This document shows positions 55,170 to 63,689 of a DNA stretch of 64,000 bases, piece by piece (the first letter of the stretch is position 1; the number at the start of each line of letters is the position of its first letter). The notes below the pieces were generated by a model. It was not told where the DNA came from. It saw only the letters and a list, made by a program, of their open reading frames with translations, and did no database searches. The stretch is from Clostridium_AD frigoriphilum (GTDB lineage: Bacteria > Bacillota > Clostridia > Clostridiales > Clostridiaceae): the NCBI RefSeq assembly GCF_036541405.1, contig NZ_JAZHFS010000008.1, positions 62,001-126,000 of the forward strand, written 5' to 3'. Position numbers and translations under genes: made by a program.

Positions 55170-55299
55170 TTCTCCACCCCTTATTCATCATTTTCAATGC
55201 TGCTATCATTTTCAATGCTGCTATCATTTTCAATGCTGCTATCATTTTCAATGCTGCTATCATTTTCAATGCTGCTATCATTTTCAATGCTGCTATCAT
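55162..55299 (-). CDS. Possible repeat-encoded peptide between ribE and ribBA
   Basis: An open frame of 45 codons made of six copies of MIAALK plus MMNKGWRNV, in the same frame as ribE after its stop. Its own stop overlaps the ribBA start. No good ribosome binding site is seen, so translation would depend on coupling or readthrough from ribE. Coding status is doubtful. Confidence 0.25.
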   Translation of the reverse strand: MIAALKMIAALKMIAALKMIAALKMIAALKMIAALKMMNKGWRNV

Positions 55300-55312
55300 T
55301 TTCAATACTGTA
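55187..55312. repeat. Seven 18-bp tandem repeats in the ribE-ribBA gap
   Basis: Unit atcattttcaatgctgct: six exact copies and a seventh with two changes at the ribE side. A length divisible by three keeps the MIAALK frame open on the minus strand. Exact identity points to recent expansion. Confidence 0.92.
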
Positions 55313-55341
55313 ATATTAACTATCTCTATCCTAATAAAATT

Positions 55342-55992
55342 TTAAACAAATCCATTTTTCTCAAGGAAATCCATACCAATAGATTTCTTTTCTTTTGGAG
55401 TTTCTCTATATTGTAATAATTTTTCAACATATTTTGCCATCATATCACTTTCTAAATTAACCACTTCCCCTATCTTCTTTGTTACTAAAGTAGTTTCACC
55501 CTTTGTATGAGGTATAATTGATACTTTAAAAATGTTTTCATCTACATATGCTACAGTTAAGCTAATACCATCAATTGCTATTGATCCTTTATGTACAATA
55601 TACTTTAATATATCACTAGAAGTTTCCACAGACACCCATGTTGCATTTTCCTCAATTGATAAATCTACAACGGTTCCGAGTCCATCAATATGACCACTTA
55701 CTATATGACCTCCCAGTCTATCGCTAGCCCTAAGTGCCCTTTCTAAATTAACGCCTGACCCTTGTTTTAGTCTTCCTAGATTACTGCATCTCATAGTCTC
55801 TGCCATTACATCTACGCTAAAGCTATTTTGATTAAATTCTGTTACGGTAAGGCACACTCCATTAGTGCAAACACTATCACCAATTTTCATGCCACTCATA
55901 ATCTCTGTTGCATTTACAGTAATTCTTGCAGACTTAGTCCCCTTTGCTATAGATTTTATCTCACCAATTTCCTCGATTAAACCTGTAAACAT
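55342..55992 (-). CDS. ribE: Riboflavin synthase alpha subunit
   Basis: Dismutates two lumazines to riboflavin. Starts MFTGLIEEIG, the family N-terminus. The two internal repeats are visible as GDSVCTNGVCLTV...SVDVMAETMRCSNLG and GSIAIDGISLTV...VSIIPHTKGETTL, with the GGHIVSGHIDGLG linker. 216 residues. I use the second ATG (55992) because GGAGG is 7 nt before it. Lies 31 nt after ribD. Confidence 0.96.
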   Translation of the reverse strand: MFTGLIEEIGEIKSIAKGTKSARITVNATEIMSGMKIGDSVCTNGVCLTVTEFNQNSFSVDVMAETMRCSNLGRLKQGSGVNLERALRASDRLGGHIVSGHIDGLGTVVDLSIEENATWVSVETSSDILKYIVHKGSIAIDGISLTVAYVDENIFKVSIIPHTKGETTLVTKKIGEVVNLESDMMAKYVEKLLQYRETPKEKKSIGMDFLEKNGFV

Positions 55993-56026
55993 CATTTCAC
56001 CTCCCTTGTAACCATTAATTAATGAT

Positions 56027-57121
56027 TTACTTTTTGACGTAAGCTTCTATCATAATGTCTTCGTCGAATCTAGTAACCTTCGTATCTTGCAGCAAAATAG
56101 AATCTTTTACAAAATTGATTCCCTTTCCACCTACTGTAGTTTTACCCGAAGTTCCTCCAAATATTTTAGGGGAAATAAAAGTAATAACTTTATCAACAAT
56201 ACCCTCATCTAATGCAGAATAATTTAATGTACTTCCACCCTCAAGTAGAATACTATCTATTCCCATCTCACCAAGTACTTTCATCAAATAGTTTAAATTA
56301 ACCCATTTATTTTCACTAGGAGTTACGATAACTTCAGCTCCCTTTTGTTTAATAGCGCAGATTTTAGTATCACTTGCAAACTTTGTTGTAACAATAATAG
56401 TTTTCGTTTTTTCATCACATTTTAATACCTTCGAATCTAGAGGCACTTTTGCTGTGCTGTCTATAATTATTCTTATTGGGTTTGTGCTTATTTTACCTTC
56501 TCTTCTTGTGGTAAGCTCTGGATTGTCACTTAAAACAGTCCCAATTCCCACCATAATTCCACTTACTCTATTCCTTAATTCATGCACAGATGCTCTAGAT
56601 TTTTCATTACTTATCCACTTTGAATCCCCAATTGTTGTTGCTATCTTACCATCTAATGTCATTGCAGTTTTCATAATACAAAATGGTTTTTTCGTTGTTA
56701 TATATTTTATAAATATTTCATTTGTTTTTCTTATTTCATTCTCAATTATTCCTGTAATAACCTCTATACCCGCTTTTCTAAGGATTTCTACTCCTTTACC
56801 TGCAACTAGTGGATTAGGATCTATCATCCCGACTATAACTTTAGCTATTTTATTTTTAACAATAGCCTCTGCGCAAGGTGGTGTTTTACCATAGTGTGCA
56901 CAAGGTTCTAGTGTTACATACATTGTTGCACCTTCCACATCCTCTTTTGCATTTGCAAAAGCATTTACTTCAGCATGTGGCCCACCAAAATGTTCATGGT
57001 ATCCTTCACCAATTATTCTATTATCTTTTACAATAACTGCACCAACCAGTGGATTAGGGTTTACGAATCCTAATGCTTTCTTAGATAACTCAAGTGCTCT
57101 GCTCATATAATAACTATCCAA
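56027..57121 (-). CDS. ribD: Bifunctional riboflavin deaminase/reductase RibD
   Basis: Second and third steps after GTP cyclohydrolase II. The N-terminal deaminase has the zinc motifs GPHAEVNAFANA and YVTLEPCAHYGKTPPCAEA. The C-terminal reductase has KPFCIMKTAMTLDGKIATTIGDSKWIS, GIMVGIGTVLSDNPELTTR and ILLEGGSTLNYS. 364 residues. TTG start with AAGGTGAT 5 nt upstream. First gene of the ribD-ribE-ribBA-ribH operon, about 260 nt below the FMN riboswitch. Confidence 0.96.
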   Translation of the reverse strand: MDSYYMSRALELSKKALGFVNPNPLVGAVIVKDNRIIGEGYHEHFGGPHAEVNAFANAKEDVEGATMYVTLEPCAHYGKTPPCAEAIVKNKIAKVIVGMIDPNPLVAGKGVEILRKAGIEVITGIIENEIRKTNEIFIKYITTKKPFCIMKTAMTLDGKIATTIGDSKWISNEKSRASVHELRNRVSGIMVGIGTVLSDNPELTTRREGKISTNPIRIIIDSTAKVPLDSKVLKCDEKTKTIIVTTKFASDTKICAIKQKGAEVIVTPSENKWVNLNYLMKVLGEMGIDSILLEGGSTLNYSALDEGIVDKVITFISPKIFGGTSGKTTVGGKGINFVKDSILLQDTKVTRFDEDIMIEAYVKK

Positions 57122-57223
57122 ATTATCACCTTCCTAATTATATAATTATGACATCTCTCTTCATAAATATTTCTTTTCTTAGTATGTATAACTTTAGTCA
57201 AATAAAAACATATAAAATAATAA

Positions 57224-57252
57224 AAGCCCTGAAAACAATGTTTTCAGGGCTT
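57224..57252 (-). terminator. Expression-platform terminator of the FMN riboswitch
   Basis: Arms aagccctgaaaaca/tgttttcagggctt, followed on the minus strand by TTATTATTTTA. It lies between the aptamer and ribD, so FMN binding probably controls transcription read-through. Confidence 0.85.
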
Positions 57253-57382
57253 AATAAGCTAATTATATATCTAATCAAACATCATAAAATGCTGCTTACT
57301 AAATATATTAGAATTAAAATACAAAAGTGTTTTTATAACTACCTTATATAGTTTATAAATAAAAATCTTTTATATCTATCAT

Positions 57383-57496
57383 CGTTCTCCTTCTCTCATC
57401 CAGACTTTACTGTCGGCTCTGGAATTTTACCAGATCTACCTTTCGGCTCGCGGGCTATACCGCCGGTGGGGAAATTAACCCTACCCTGAAGGATCT
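57383..57496 (-). promoter_or_regulatory. FMN riboswitch (RFN element) of the rib operon
   Basis: The minus strand has the conserved RFN parts in order: TTCAGGGTAGGGT, CCCCACCGGCGGTA, AGCCCGCGAGCC, GATCTGGT, CAGAGCCGACAGT and AGTCTGGATGAGAGAAGGA. The downstream rib operon and terminator make the assignment secure. Confidence 0.97.
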
Positions 57497-57513
57497 ATTC
57501 AATTTTCAATTTT

Positions 57514-57542
57514 AGAATAACACTTTGCTATTTTAGTGTCAA
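57514..57542 (-). promoter_or_regulatory. Sigma-A promoter of the rib operon
   Basis: On the minus strand TTGACA, 17-nt spacer, TATTCT, just upstream of the FMN aptamer; the start would be near 57507. Confidence 0.75.
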
Positions 57543-57575
57543 GTAAATATTTACACAACTATTTTCAATTTTCGC

Positions 57576-57604
57576 TTTACAATGTTAACGTGATAAAGTA
57601 AAAT
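57576..57604 (+). promoter_or_regulatory. Sigma-A promoter of the amino acid ABC transporter
   Basis: TTTACA, 17-nt spacer, TAAAAT, 34 nt before the binding-protein start. It is back to back with the rib promoter. Confidence 0.7.
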
Positions 57605-57637
57605 GATATTAATAGGAATCATAAAGGAGTGTTCAAA

Positions 57638-58441
57638 ATGAAAATTAAATTTAAATTATTAACGATGGCAATACTTTCAACTGTTATTTTAACTGCATGT
57701 GGAAACACCCCTACAACTGATAATTCACTTACAGATATAAAAGCTAAAAAAGAACTAGTGGTTGGTCTTGATGATAATTTTCCACCAATGGGATTTAGAG
57801 ATAAAAGTGGTCAAATAGTAGGTTTTGATATTGACATTGCAAAAGAAGTCGGCAAACGAATGGGTGTTAAAGTTACCTTTAAACCTGTAGAATGGGACGG
57901 CATTATATTGAGTTTAAACAATAAAGATATTGATCTTATATGGAATGGATTAACCATAACAGATAAAAGAAAAGAACAAATTGCTTTTTCTAACGTATAT
58001 GTTCAAAACAAACAAATAATTATTGTAAATAGTAAATCAACGATATCCAAAAAAAGTACTTTGACTGATAAAACTGTAGGATTACAACTTGGAAGTAGCA
58101 GTGAAACTGCACTTGCTAAGGATACTACTCTTTCTAAATCAGTAAAAGAAATTAAAAAATATTCAAACAATACAGAGGCACTACTCGATTTAAAAGCTGG
58201 GCGTATCGATGCTGTTGTAGTAGATGAGGTAGTCGGAAGATACTATGTTAGCAAAAAACCTGGCATGTATAAAGTGCTTAATGAAAATCTAGGCGTGGAA
58301 GATTATGGAGTAGGTATCAGGAAAAATGATACAGCTCTTACTACAGAAATAAATAAACAACTAGAAGCAATAAAAAAAGATGGCACTTCCAATACTATTT
58401 CAAAAAAATGGTTTGGTAAAGACATTATTTACAAAAAATAA
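57638..58441 (+). CDS. Polar amino acid ABC transporter, substrate-binding lipoprotein
   Basis: SBP family 3 (GlnH/ArtP/cystine type). MKIKFKLLTMAILSTVILTACG is a lipoprotein signal. The ligand-domain motif is GFDIDIAKEVGKRMGVKVTF. WDGIILSLNNKDIDLIWNGLTIT, FSNVYVQNKQIIIV, TVGLQLGSSSETAL and DAVVVDEVVGRYYV follow. ATG at 57638 chosen because AAGGAG ends 8 nt before it; the GTG at 57629 overlaps the SD. Ligand not predictable. Followed by a stem-loop, then permease and ATPase genes. Confidence 0.92.
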   Translation: MKIKFKLLTMAILSTVILTACGNTPTTDNSLTDIKAKKELVVGLDDNFPPMGFRDKSGQIVGFDIDIAKEVGKRMGVKVTFKPVEWDGIILSLNNKDIDLIWNGLTITDKRKEQIAFSNVYVQNKQIIIVNSKSTISKKSTLTDKTVGLQLGSSSETALAKDTTLSKSVKEIKKYSNNTEALLDLKAGRIDAVVVDEVVGRYYVSKKPGMYKVLNENLGVEDYGVGIRKNDTALTTEINKQLEAIKKDGTSNTISKKWFGKDIIYKK

Positions 58442-58447
58442 ATTACT

Positions 58448-58480
58448 ACTCAAGCATTCTTTCTTTAGGATGCTTGAGTT
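58448..58480 (+). terminator. Stem-loop between binding protein and permease genes
   Basis: Arms actcaagcattct/aggatgcttgagt with one G-T pair. No strong T run. It probably sets the higher level of binding-protein mRNA, as in the opp unit. Confidence 0.6.
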
Positions 58481-58519
58481 ACTAACAATAATATTGATTA
58501 TTTTAAAGGAGTGTTATAT

Positions 58520-59161
58520 TTGGCTAATTATATAGACATTACATCTTATATTCTAAAAGGGGGTCTCCTTACAATTGAGGTATATGTTGCAACAATAATA
58601 TTTTCTATACCTCTTGGAATACTAGGTGCATTAATTAAAGTTTCAAGTTTAAAATTACTTAACAAAGCTGTGGACATTTACACTTGGTTATTTAGGGGAA
58701 CCCCATTACTTCTTCAACTTTTTTTCACATATTTTGGACTACCCATTATCGGAATAAAACTTTCCCCTTTCGTTGCCGCCGCTCTTACCTTTTCTTTGAA
58801 TTACGGAGCTTATTTTACTGAAATATTTAGATCCGGCATTCAATCTATAGATAAAGGACAATATGAAGCCGCCAAAGTATTAGGCATGAGTTATAGACAA
58901 ACTATGACAAAAATAATACTACCCCAAGCTTTTAAACGAATAATTCCACCTATGTGTAATGAGGGAATTACTCTAATAAAAGATACAGCTTTACTCGCTG
59001 CAATTGGACTTCAAGATATACTAAGAGCTGCTAGAGAAATTGTAACTCGAGATTTTACAATTACCCCTTTTATTATTGCCGCAATAATATATTTAATATT
59101 TACTTCTGTAGTTGTAATGGCTTTTAAAAAGCTTGAAAAGAAATACTCAGTTTACGAATAA
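58520..59161 (+). CDS. Polar amino acid ABC transporter permease
   Basis: HisM/GlnP-type membrane subunit, 213 residues, about five helices. Family motifs are the N-terminal YILKGGLLTIEVYVATIIFS, LFRGTPLLLQLFFTYFGLP, FSLNYGAYFTEIFRSGIQSI and the coupling loop EAAKVLGMSYRQTMTKIILPQA. TTG at 58520 used because AAGGAG is 8 nt upstream. Family B element B3 begins a few bases after its stop and separates it from the ATPase gene. Confidence 0.93.
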   Translation: MANYIDITSYILKGGLLTIEVYVATIIFSIPLGILGALIKVSSLKLLNKAVDIYTWLFRGTPLLLQLFFTYFGLPIIGIKLSPFVAAALTFSLNYGAYFTEIFRSGIQSIDKGQYEAAKVLGMSYRQTMTKIILPQAFKRIIPPMCNEGITLIKDTALLAAIGLQDILRAAREIVTRDFTITPFIIAAIIYLIFTSVVVMAFKKLEKKYSVYE

Positions 59162-59163
59162 AA

Positions 59164-59353
59164 GAAAAAAGTATATATTACTAGTAATACTTTCATTTCA
59201 CTAAGAACTACTAATTATATTTTAATTAAGCTACTAAAAAACATAAACTCGCTATCGCTCAAACATATGTTTTTCTTAACGTAGCCTAATTAAAATATAA
59301 TAAGAAGTTCTAAAGCTTATTCAAATGCATTATACGTAATATATACTTTTTTT
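59164..59353 (+). repeat. Family B hairpin repeat, copy B3
   Basis: A 190-bp near-palindrome with ends AAAAAGTATATATTAC and GTAATATATACTTTTTT. The plus-strand apex is stem AAAAACATA/TATGTTTTT closed by loop AACTCGCTATCGCTCAAACA. It starts 3-9 nt after the permease stop in the sense orientation and ends in T7, so it can terminate transcription inside the transporter operon. Confidence 0.78.
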
Positions 59354-59414
59354 GCGTTTAAAAATAATTGTCAGCAAAGAAGAATCTAAAACGGAATTGA
59401 AGGATGGTGCTAAT

Positions 59415-60155
59415 ATGGATTTTCTTAAGATATCTAATATAAATAAAAGTTACGGTGAGAACCAGGTTTTAAAAAATGTATCCCTAAATCTAAAAAAAGG
59501 CGAGGTAATATCAATTATCGGCCCCTCTGGTTCTGGAAAAAGTACACTACTTAGATGCATAAGCTCCCTTGAACATATGGATGGTGGACTTATAGAATTC
59601 AATGGTGTTACTATTGCCAAGGCTCAAGAGAAAATTAATAATGTCGAAGTTATTAATGCTTATAAAAAAATAGGTATGGTATTTCAAAACTTTAATTTAT
59701 TCCCTCACAAAACTGTGCTAGATAATATAATTGAAGCTCCTATTATAGTAAATCATATAGACAAAAAATCTGCTATAGAAATTGCAAAAAAACTACTTGT
59801 AAAAGTTGATTTATTGGATAAAATTGATGCTTATCCTTGCACCCTCTCTGGTGGTCAAAAACAGAGAATTGCTATCGCTAGGTGCCTTGCTATGAATCCT
59901 GATTTAATTCTATTTGATGAGCCAACCTCTGCATTAGACCCTAAACTTGTAAGCGAAGTATTAAAGGTAATAAGGTCTCTTGCAGTGGATAAAATATCTT
60001 TAATAGTAGTTACTCACGAAATGCAATTTGCTAGAGAAATATCAGATAAAATTATATTTATGGAAAATGGAGAGATATTAGAAAACTCCACTCCGGAAGT
60101 TTTATTTACTAATCCTAACAACGAGAGAATAAAACATTTTTTGAGTTTGTCATAA
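59415..60155 (+). CDS. Polar amino acid ABC transporter ATP-binding protein
   Basis: GlnQ/HisP-type ATPase, 246 residues. Walker A GPSGSGKSTLLRC, Q-loop MVFQNFNLFPHKTVLDNI, signature LSGGQKQRIAIARCLAM, Walker B LILFDEPTSALDP and H-loop VVTHEMQFAREI. Start set at the ATG at 59415, with AGGATGG upstream; the longer frame from 59352 would begin inside repeat B3. Third gene of the transporter, with the repeat inserted ahead of it. Confidence 0.95.
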   Translation: MDFLKISNINKSYGENQVLKNVSLNLKKGEVISIIGPSGSGKSTLLRCISSLEHMDGGLIEFNGVTIAKAQEKINNVEVINAYKKIGMVFQNFNLFPHKTVLDNIIEAPIIVNHIDKKSAIEIAKKLLVKVDLLDKIDAYPCTLSGGQKQRIAIARCLAMNPDLILFDEPTSALDPKLVSEVLKVIRSLAVDKISLIVVTHEMQFAREISDKIIFMENGEILENSTPEVLFTNPNNERIKHFLSLS

Positions 60156-60170
60156 AAAAGCATATAAAGA

Positions 60171-60208
60171 AAACAGTAAGTCTAATTAATAAGGCTTACT
60201 GTTTTTTT
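60171..60208 (+). terminator. Terminator of the amino acid transporter operon
   Basis: Arms aaacagtaag/cttactgttt around a 14-nt loop, followed by T7CG. Confidence 0.85.
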
Positions 60209-60398
60209 CGCTAAAAATATGTGGTTATAACTTTAAATTCCCGGGAAATATCCTTTTTTCATTATTATTTTACAAACTTAAAATAAAATGACATACCTAT
60301 TTTTTAGCATCAATTGATTATAAAGTAAGAGGTTTTAAATTGTAAAAATTAACTAAAAATCATGTTGATTTTGTGAACAAGTGGTGATATAGTTATTT

Positions 60399-60430
60399 TA
60401 TATAAATATAAAACGTTTTATATTTATATA
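60399..60430. promoter_or_regulatory. 32-bp perfect palindromic operator of the GH43 gene
   Basis: Perfect palindrome centred on AAAACGTTTT at 60414/60415 with TATATAAAT half-sites, 49 nt before the GH43 start. A central CG in an A/T frame is typical of LacI-family sites, which often control sugar-polymer genes. No regulator gene is adjacent. Confidence 0.6.
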
Positions 60431-60479
60431 GACTTATTAGTCTTGATACAATTATATAATAAAAGTAGGGGGGTTTTTA

Positions 60480-63137
60480 ATGAAATGTAAACGATTTAAA
60501 AAAATGTTCTCATGTTTTATGACAATGAGCATGATGGCCGCCATGTTAACTTCACCAAGCGATGTGTTAGCATCTGAGACAAATAATATAGGGACATTAA
60601 AAGAAGCTAAAACCAGGGTGTCTGTCCATGATCCTTCTATTGTAAAAGATGGCAACAAATATTATGTTTTCGGTTCTCATATTGAGGCAGCAAAATCAAC
60701 AGATTTAAAAAATTGGACTAAATTCACTAATGGCTACACTACTCCGAGTAATGTGTTATTTGGAGATTTATCAAAAAATTTAACTGGTTCTTTTGCTTGG
60801 GCTGGTGAAAACGATGGTGACTGTTTAGGCGGACATTCCGTATGGGCTCCATTTGTTTTCAAAAACGAGAACTATGTAAACAGCAATGGAACAAAAGGCG
60901 CGTATATGATGTATTATTGTACATCTTCTACGTATAAACGTTCAGCTATAGGATATGCTGTATCCCAAAAGATTGAAGGGCCATATACTTACGTGGATAC
61001 CATTATGTATTCTGGTTTTACTAAAAAAACTGCCCATGATACTAATAGTGTAATTGATACAAAATATACTAATACAAATATTCAAAAACTTATAAATAAT
61101 GGCAAATTAGTAGGTCCTAGTCCTAATTGGTTTACAAGTGATGGGTCCTACAATACTAGTAATTCTCCAAATGCAATAGATCCTGCTTTGTTTTATGATG
61201 CTAATGGAAAACTTCATATGGTATACGGTTCTTGGTCTGGTGGAATTTTTGAACTTGATATGGATGACACCACCGGTAAGGCAATTTATCCTGGTAAGGA
61301 AGGAACTTCGTCAGGCGGAAACACTATTGACAGATATTTTGGAACAAAAATAGCTGGTGGATATACAAATTCAGGTGAAGGGCCATTTGTTGTATATGAT
61401 AATAGTACAGGATATTATTATTTATATGTAACTTATGCAGGGTTAAGTGCAACAGGTGGTTATAATATAAGAATGTTTAGATCAAAAAGTCCAGACGGTC
61501 CTTTTATAGATGCCGCAGGAAATAATGCTGCATTAAAGAGTCAAATGGATAATTCCTCAGTTGGAATTAAACTTATGGGCAATTACAAATTTAGTTGTTT
61601 AGATGTTGGATACAGATCTTGTGGTCATAATTCTTCATTCATTGATTCAGATAAGCAAATGTACCTTATTTATCACACAAGATTCGATAATGGTACAGAA
61701 GACCATGAAGTAAGAGTACATCAAATGTTCAAAAATGAAGATGGATGGCCTGTAGAAGCACCTTATGAATATAATGGTGATATTATTTCTAAAAATGGGT
61801 ATTCAATGGATGAAATGTCTGGTACTTATGAATTTATTAATCATGGTACTTCTAATAGCGGGGCTTCAATGCTCAGTACATTATCAGTAAATTTAAAAAA
61901 TAATAATACTATAGCTGGTGATGTAACAGGAACTTGGAGTAGTAATAATGGCTCATATTACATGAAGATGCTTATTGGTGGAGTAACTTATAAAGGGGTA
62001 TTCTTTAAACAAAATGATGAATCTAAATCTAACTCAAAGATAATTACATTCAGCGCTATTGGTAGCAATAACCAATCTATTTGGGGTAGTAAGATGGAAA
62101 CGGATAATCAAACAGTTAAGTATGAAGCTAGTCGTTTACAAGATAAGATTCCAAGTAGCACGAAATTAGATATAACATTACCTAAATCAGGTGTTTATGA
62201 TACAAAAATTTCATGGACTTCAACTAATCCTAGTGTTCTTGATAATACAGGAACAGTAAATGTGCTTGATAATGATGTTGATGTTACACTAACAGCTCAA
62301 ATATCTAAAGGAAAAGTCGTAACTACTAAAAAATTTAAGGTGAAGGTAAAGGGGAGAATTAATAAACTTAATGTGACACCGACTTATAAATATGACTTTA
62401 ATATATCAAGTGGAGGCACTGAAGTTTTAAATAGTGGAAGTAAAACAGGAAATTCAACATTAGTTGGTTCTGCATCAATTTTCGAAGATAATCAGAGGGG
62501 TAAAGTACTTCAGATAAAAAATGTTGATAAAGCAGTAAAAACTAATTATTTAGCTTTGCCAAGTGATACTTTTAAGGGAATAACAACGGACGGTTATACA
62601 GTAGGTATGTGGGTAAATGTAGATACTACGGACCCTAATTACTTAGAGCATAGTGCCTTGTTTGAAGGAAACGCAGGAGGTCAAAATAAATTTCCTATTA
62701 CAAGAATAAGTGCAAACTTATTTGGCAGAATTAATTCTAATGGAACATGGGCAGATGCCACAAATATTACAACAGGATTAACAGCAAATACATGGCAATA
62801 TGTAACTTATACAGTTAACTCAGCAGGTATTCATGTATATTTAAATGGTAATGAAGTTGGCTCTTCATTAAAGGATTTAACAAAATGTTTTGAATCAGAT
62901 TTCCTTTCAAATATTACAGATGTTAGAGTGGGTAGTGGTAATATTTGGGGCGATAGAGATATATCTTCTGCTAAATTTGACGATGTATCTATATATAATA
63001 CTGCATTAACTGCTGATAACGTAGAAGCACTTTACTCTATGGAATCTGAAACAGCAACATCAGTAGCATCAGGAATAGTAAGTAGTCTGCTTTCACTATT
63101 AGGCATAGCCCTTAGCTGTCTTAGGCCTAGCTTGTAA
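60480..63137 (+). CDS. Secreted GH43 glycosidase (arabinan endo-1,5-alpha-L-arabinosidase-like) with LamG domain
   Basis: Extracellular hydrolase of plant arabinan. Residues 1-32 form a signal peptide ending DVLAS. The GH43 five-blade propeller shows the three catalytic acids: Asp51 in SVHDPSIV, Asp234 in NAIDPALF and Glu300 in SGEGPFVVY. HDTNSVID and RSCGHNSSFID also fit. Residues 440-545 hold a lipocalin-like beta domain common in long arabinanases. An Ig-like segment (about 550-640, ISWTSTNPSVLDNTGTV) and a LamG_3 lectin-like domain (about 650-860) follow. The C-terminus ends in a hydrophobic helix SGIVSSLLSLLGIALS, possibly membrane-associating. GGGGGG precedes the ATG. Linkage specificity is inferred from family. 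Confidence 0.92.
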   Translation: MKCKRFKKMFSCFMTMSMMAAMLTSPSDVLASETNNIGTLKEAKTRVSVHDPSIVKDGNKYYVFGSHIEAAKSTDLKNWTKFTNGYTTPSNVLFGDLSKNLTGSFAWAGENDGDCLGGHSVWAPFVFKNENYVNSNGTKGAYMMYYCTSSTYKRSAIGYAVSQKIEGPYTYVDTIMYSGFTKKTAHDTNSVIDTKYTNTNIQKLINNGKLVGPSPNWFTSDGSYNTSNSPNAIDPALFYDANGKLHMVYGSWSGGIFELDMDDTTGKAIYPGKEGTSSGGNTIDRYFGTKIAGGYTNSGEGPFVVYDNSTGYYYLYVTYAGLSATGGYNIRMFRSKSPDGPFIDAAGNNAALKSQMDNSSVGIKLMGNYKFSCLDVGYRSCGHNSSFIDSDKQMYLIYHTRFDNGTEDHEVRVHQMFKNEDGWPVEAPYEYNGDIISKNGYSMDEMSGTYEFINHGTSNSGASMLSTLSVNLKNNNTIAGDVTGTWSSNNGSYYMKMLIGGVTYKGVFFKQNDESKSNSKIITFSAIGSNNQSIWGSKMETDNQTVKYEASRLQDKIPSSTKLDITLPKSGVYDTKISWTSTNPSVLDNTGTVNVLDNDVDVTLTAQISKGKVVTTKKFKVKVKGRINKLNVTPTYKYDFNISSGGTEVLNSGSKTGNSTLVGSASIFEDNQRGKVLQIKNVDKAVKTNYLALPSDTFKGITTDGYTVGMWVNVDTTDPNYLEHSALFEGNAGGQNKFPITRISANLFGRINSNGTWADATNITTGLTANTWQYVTYTVNSAGIHVYLNGNEVGSSLKDLTKCFESDFLSNITDVRVGSGNIWGDRDISSAKFDDVSIYNTALTADNVEALYSMESETATSVASGIVSSLLSLLGIALSCLRPSL

Positions 63138-63148
63138 ATATAATTCAA

Positions 63149-63184
63149 CATATCCAGGGGTTACTATTTGGGCCTCTGGATATG
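63149..63184. terminator. Hairpin between convergent genes
   Basis: Arms catatccagggg/cctctggatatg with one mismatch. A T7 tract follows at 63198, slightly distant. It probably terminates the GH43 gene and the facing membrane-protein gene. Confidence 0.6.
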
Positions 63185-63206
63185 CTGTAACCTCCAAATT
63201 TTTTTA

Positions 63207-63602
63207 TTATCTTGTAAATGCAGCTCTGCACAAACATAGTTGAATTATACTTAAAATCAAAAATTCAACCGTCGCCACATACCATTCCCCAAGAACTATC
63301 ACTTGAGCAATAATGCTTATTAATAATAATCCACCCATTATAGCTGAGACAACCCAAAACTTACTATTACCTTTTTTAAAACTTAAGATAGCGGCTATAA
63401 TATTACCCAGTCCAAATAATACAATTGTTATAATACCCGGAGCAATCCAATTTTCAAAAGGAACTCTAGATAACCACTCTTTAGGATACTCAGTAAAAAT
63501 TCCACTGCTTGAACTTATCATCATTCCTCCAATATAAATAGCACCTAATGCTAAAACTAAGTCATAAAAACCCAGCAGATTTATTTTTATTTTTTCTTTC
63601 AT
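63207..63602 (-). CDS. Small four-helix membrane protein, unknown function
   Basis: 131 residues with four helices (LLGFYDLVLALGAIYIGGMM, WIAPGIITIVLFGLGNIIAA, FWVVSAIMGGLLLISII and VEFLILSIIQLCLC). GGGGAGG before the ATG. No family named; similar small proteins accompany DUF4153-type envelope proteins, and one lies directly upstream. Confidence 0.72.
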   Translation of the reverse strand: MKEKIKINLLGFYDLVLALGAIYIGGMMISSSSGIFTEYPKEWLSRVPFENWIAPGIITIVLFGLGNIIAAILSFKKGNSKFWVVSAIMGGLLLISIIAQVIVLGEWYVATVEFLILSIIQLCLCRAAFTR

Positions 63603-63689
63603 TATACATTTCCTCCCCTAAAACAATCGCCTACATAACATCGAAATAATATAATCCTACAATGAAATTTATTAATAAAACAAAATATA

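Noticed and set aside
55187..55312. Alternative SSIEND reading of the 18-bp repeat
   Set aside because: That frame has no start codon in register and no link to ribE or ribBA, whereas the MIAALK frame is continuous with the ribE frame.
56454..56894. 146-codon plus-strand ORF inside ribD
   Set aside because: It is antisense to the well-supported ribD coding sequence, and its hydrophobic composition is what the reverse complement of this AT-rich gene gives.
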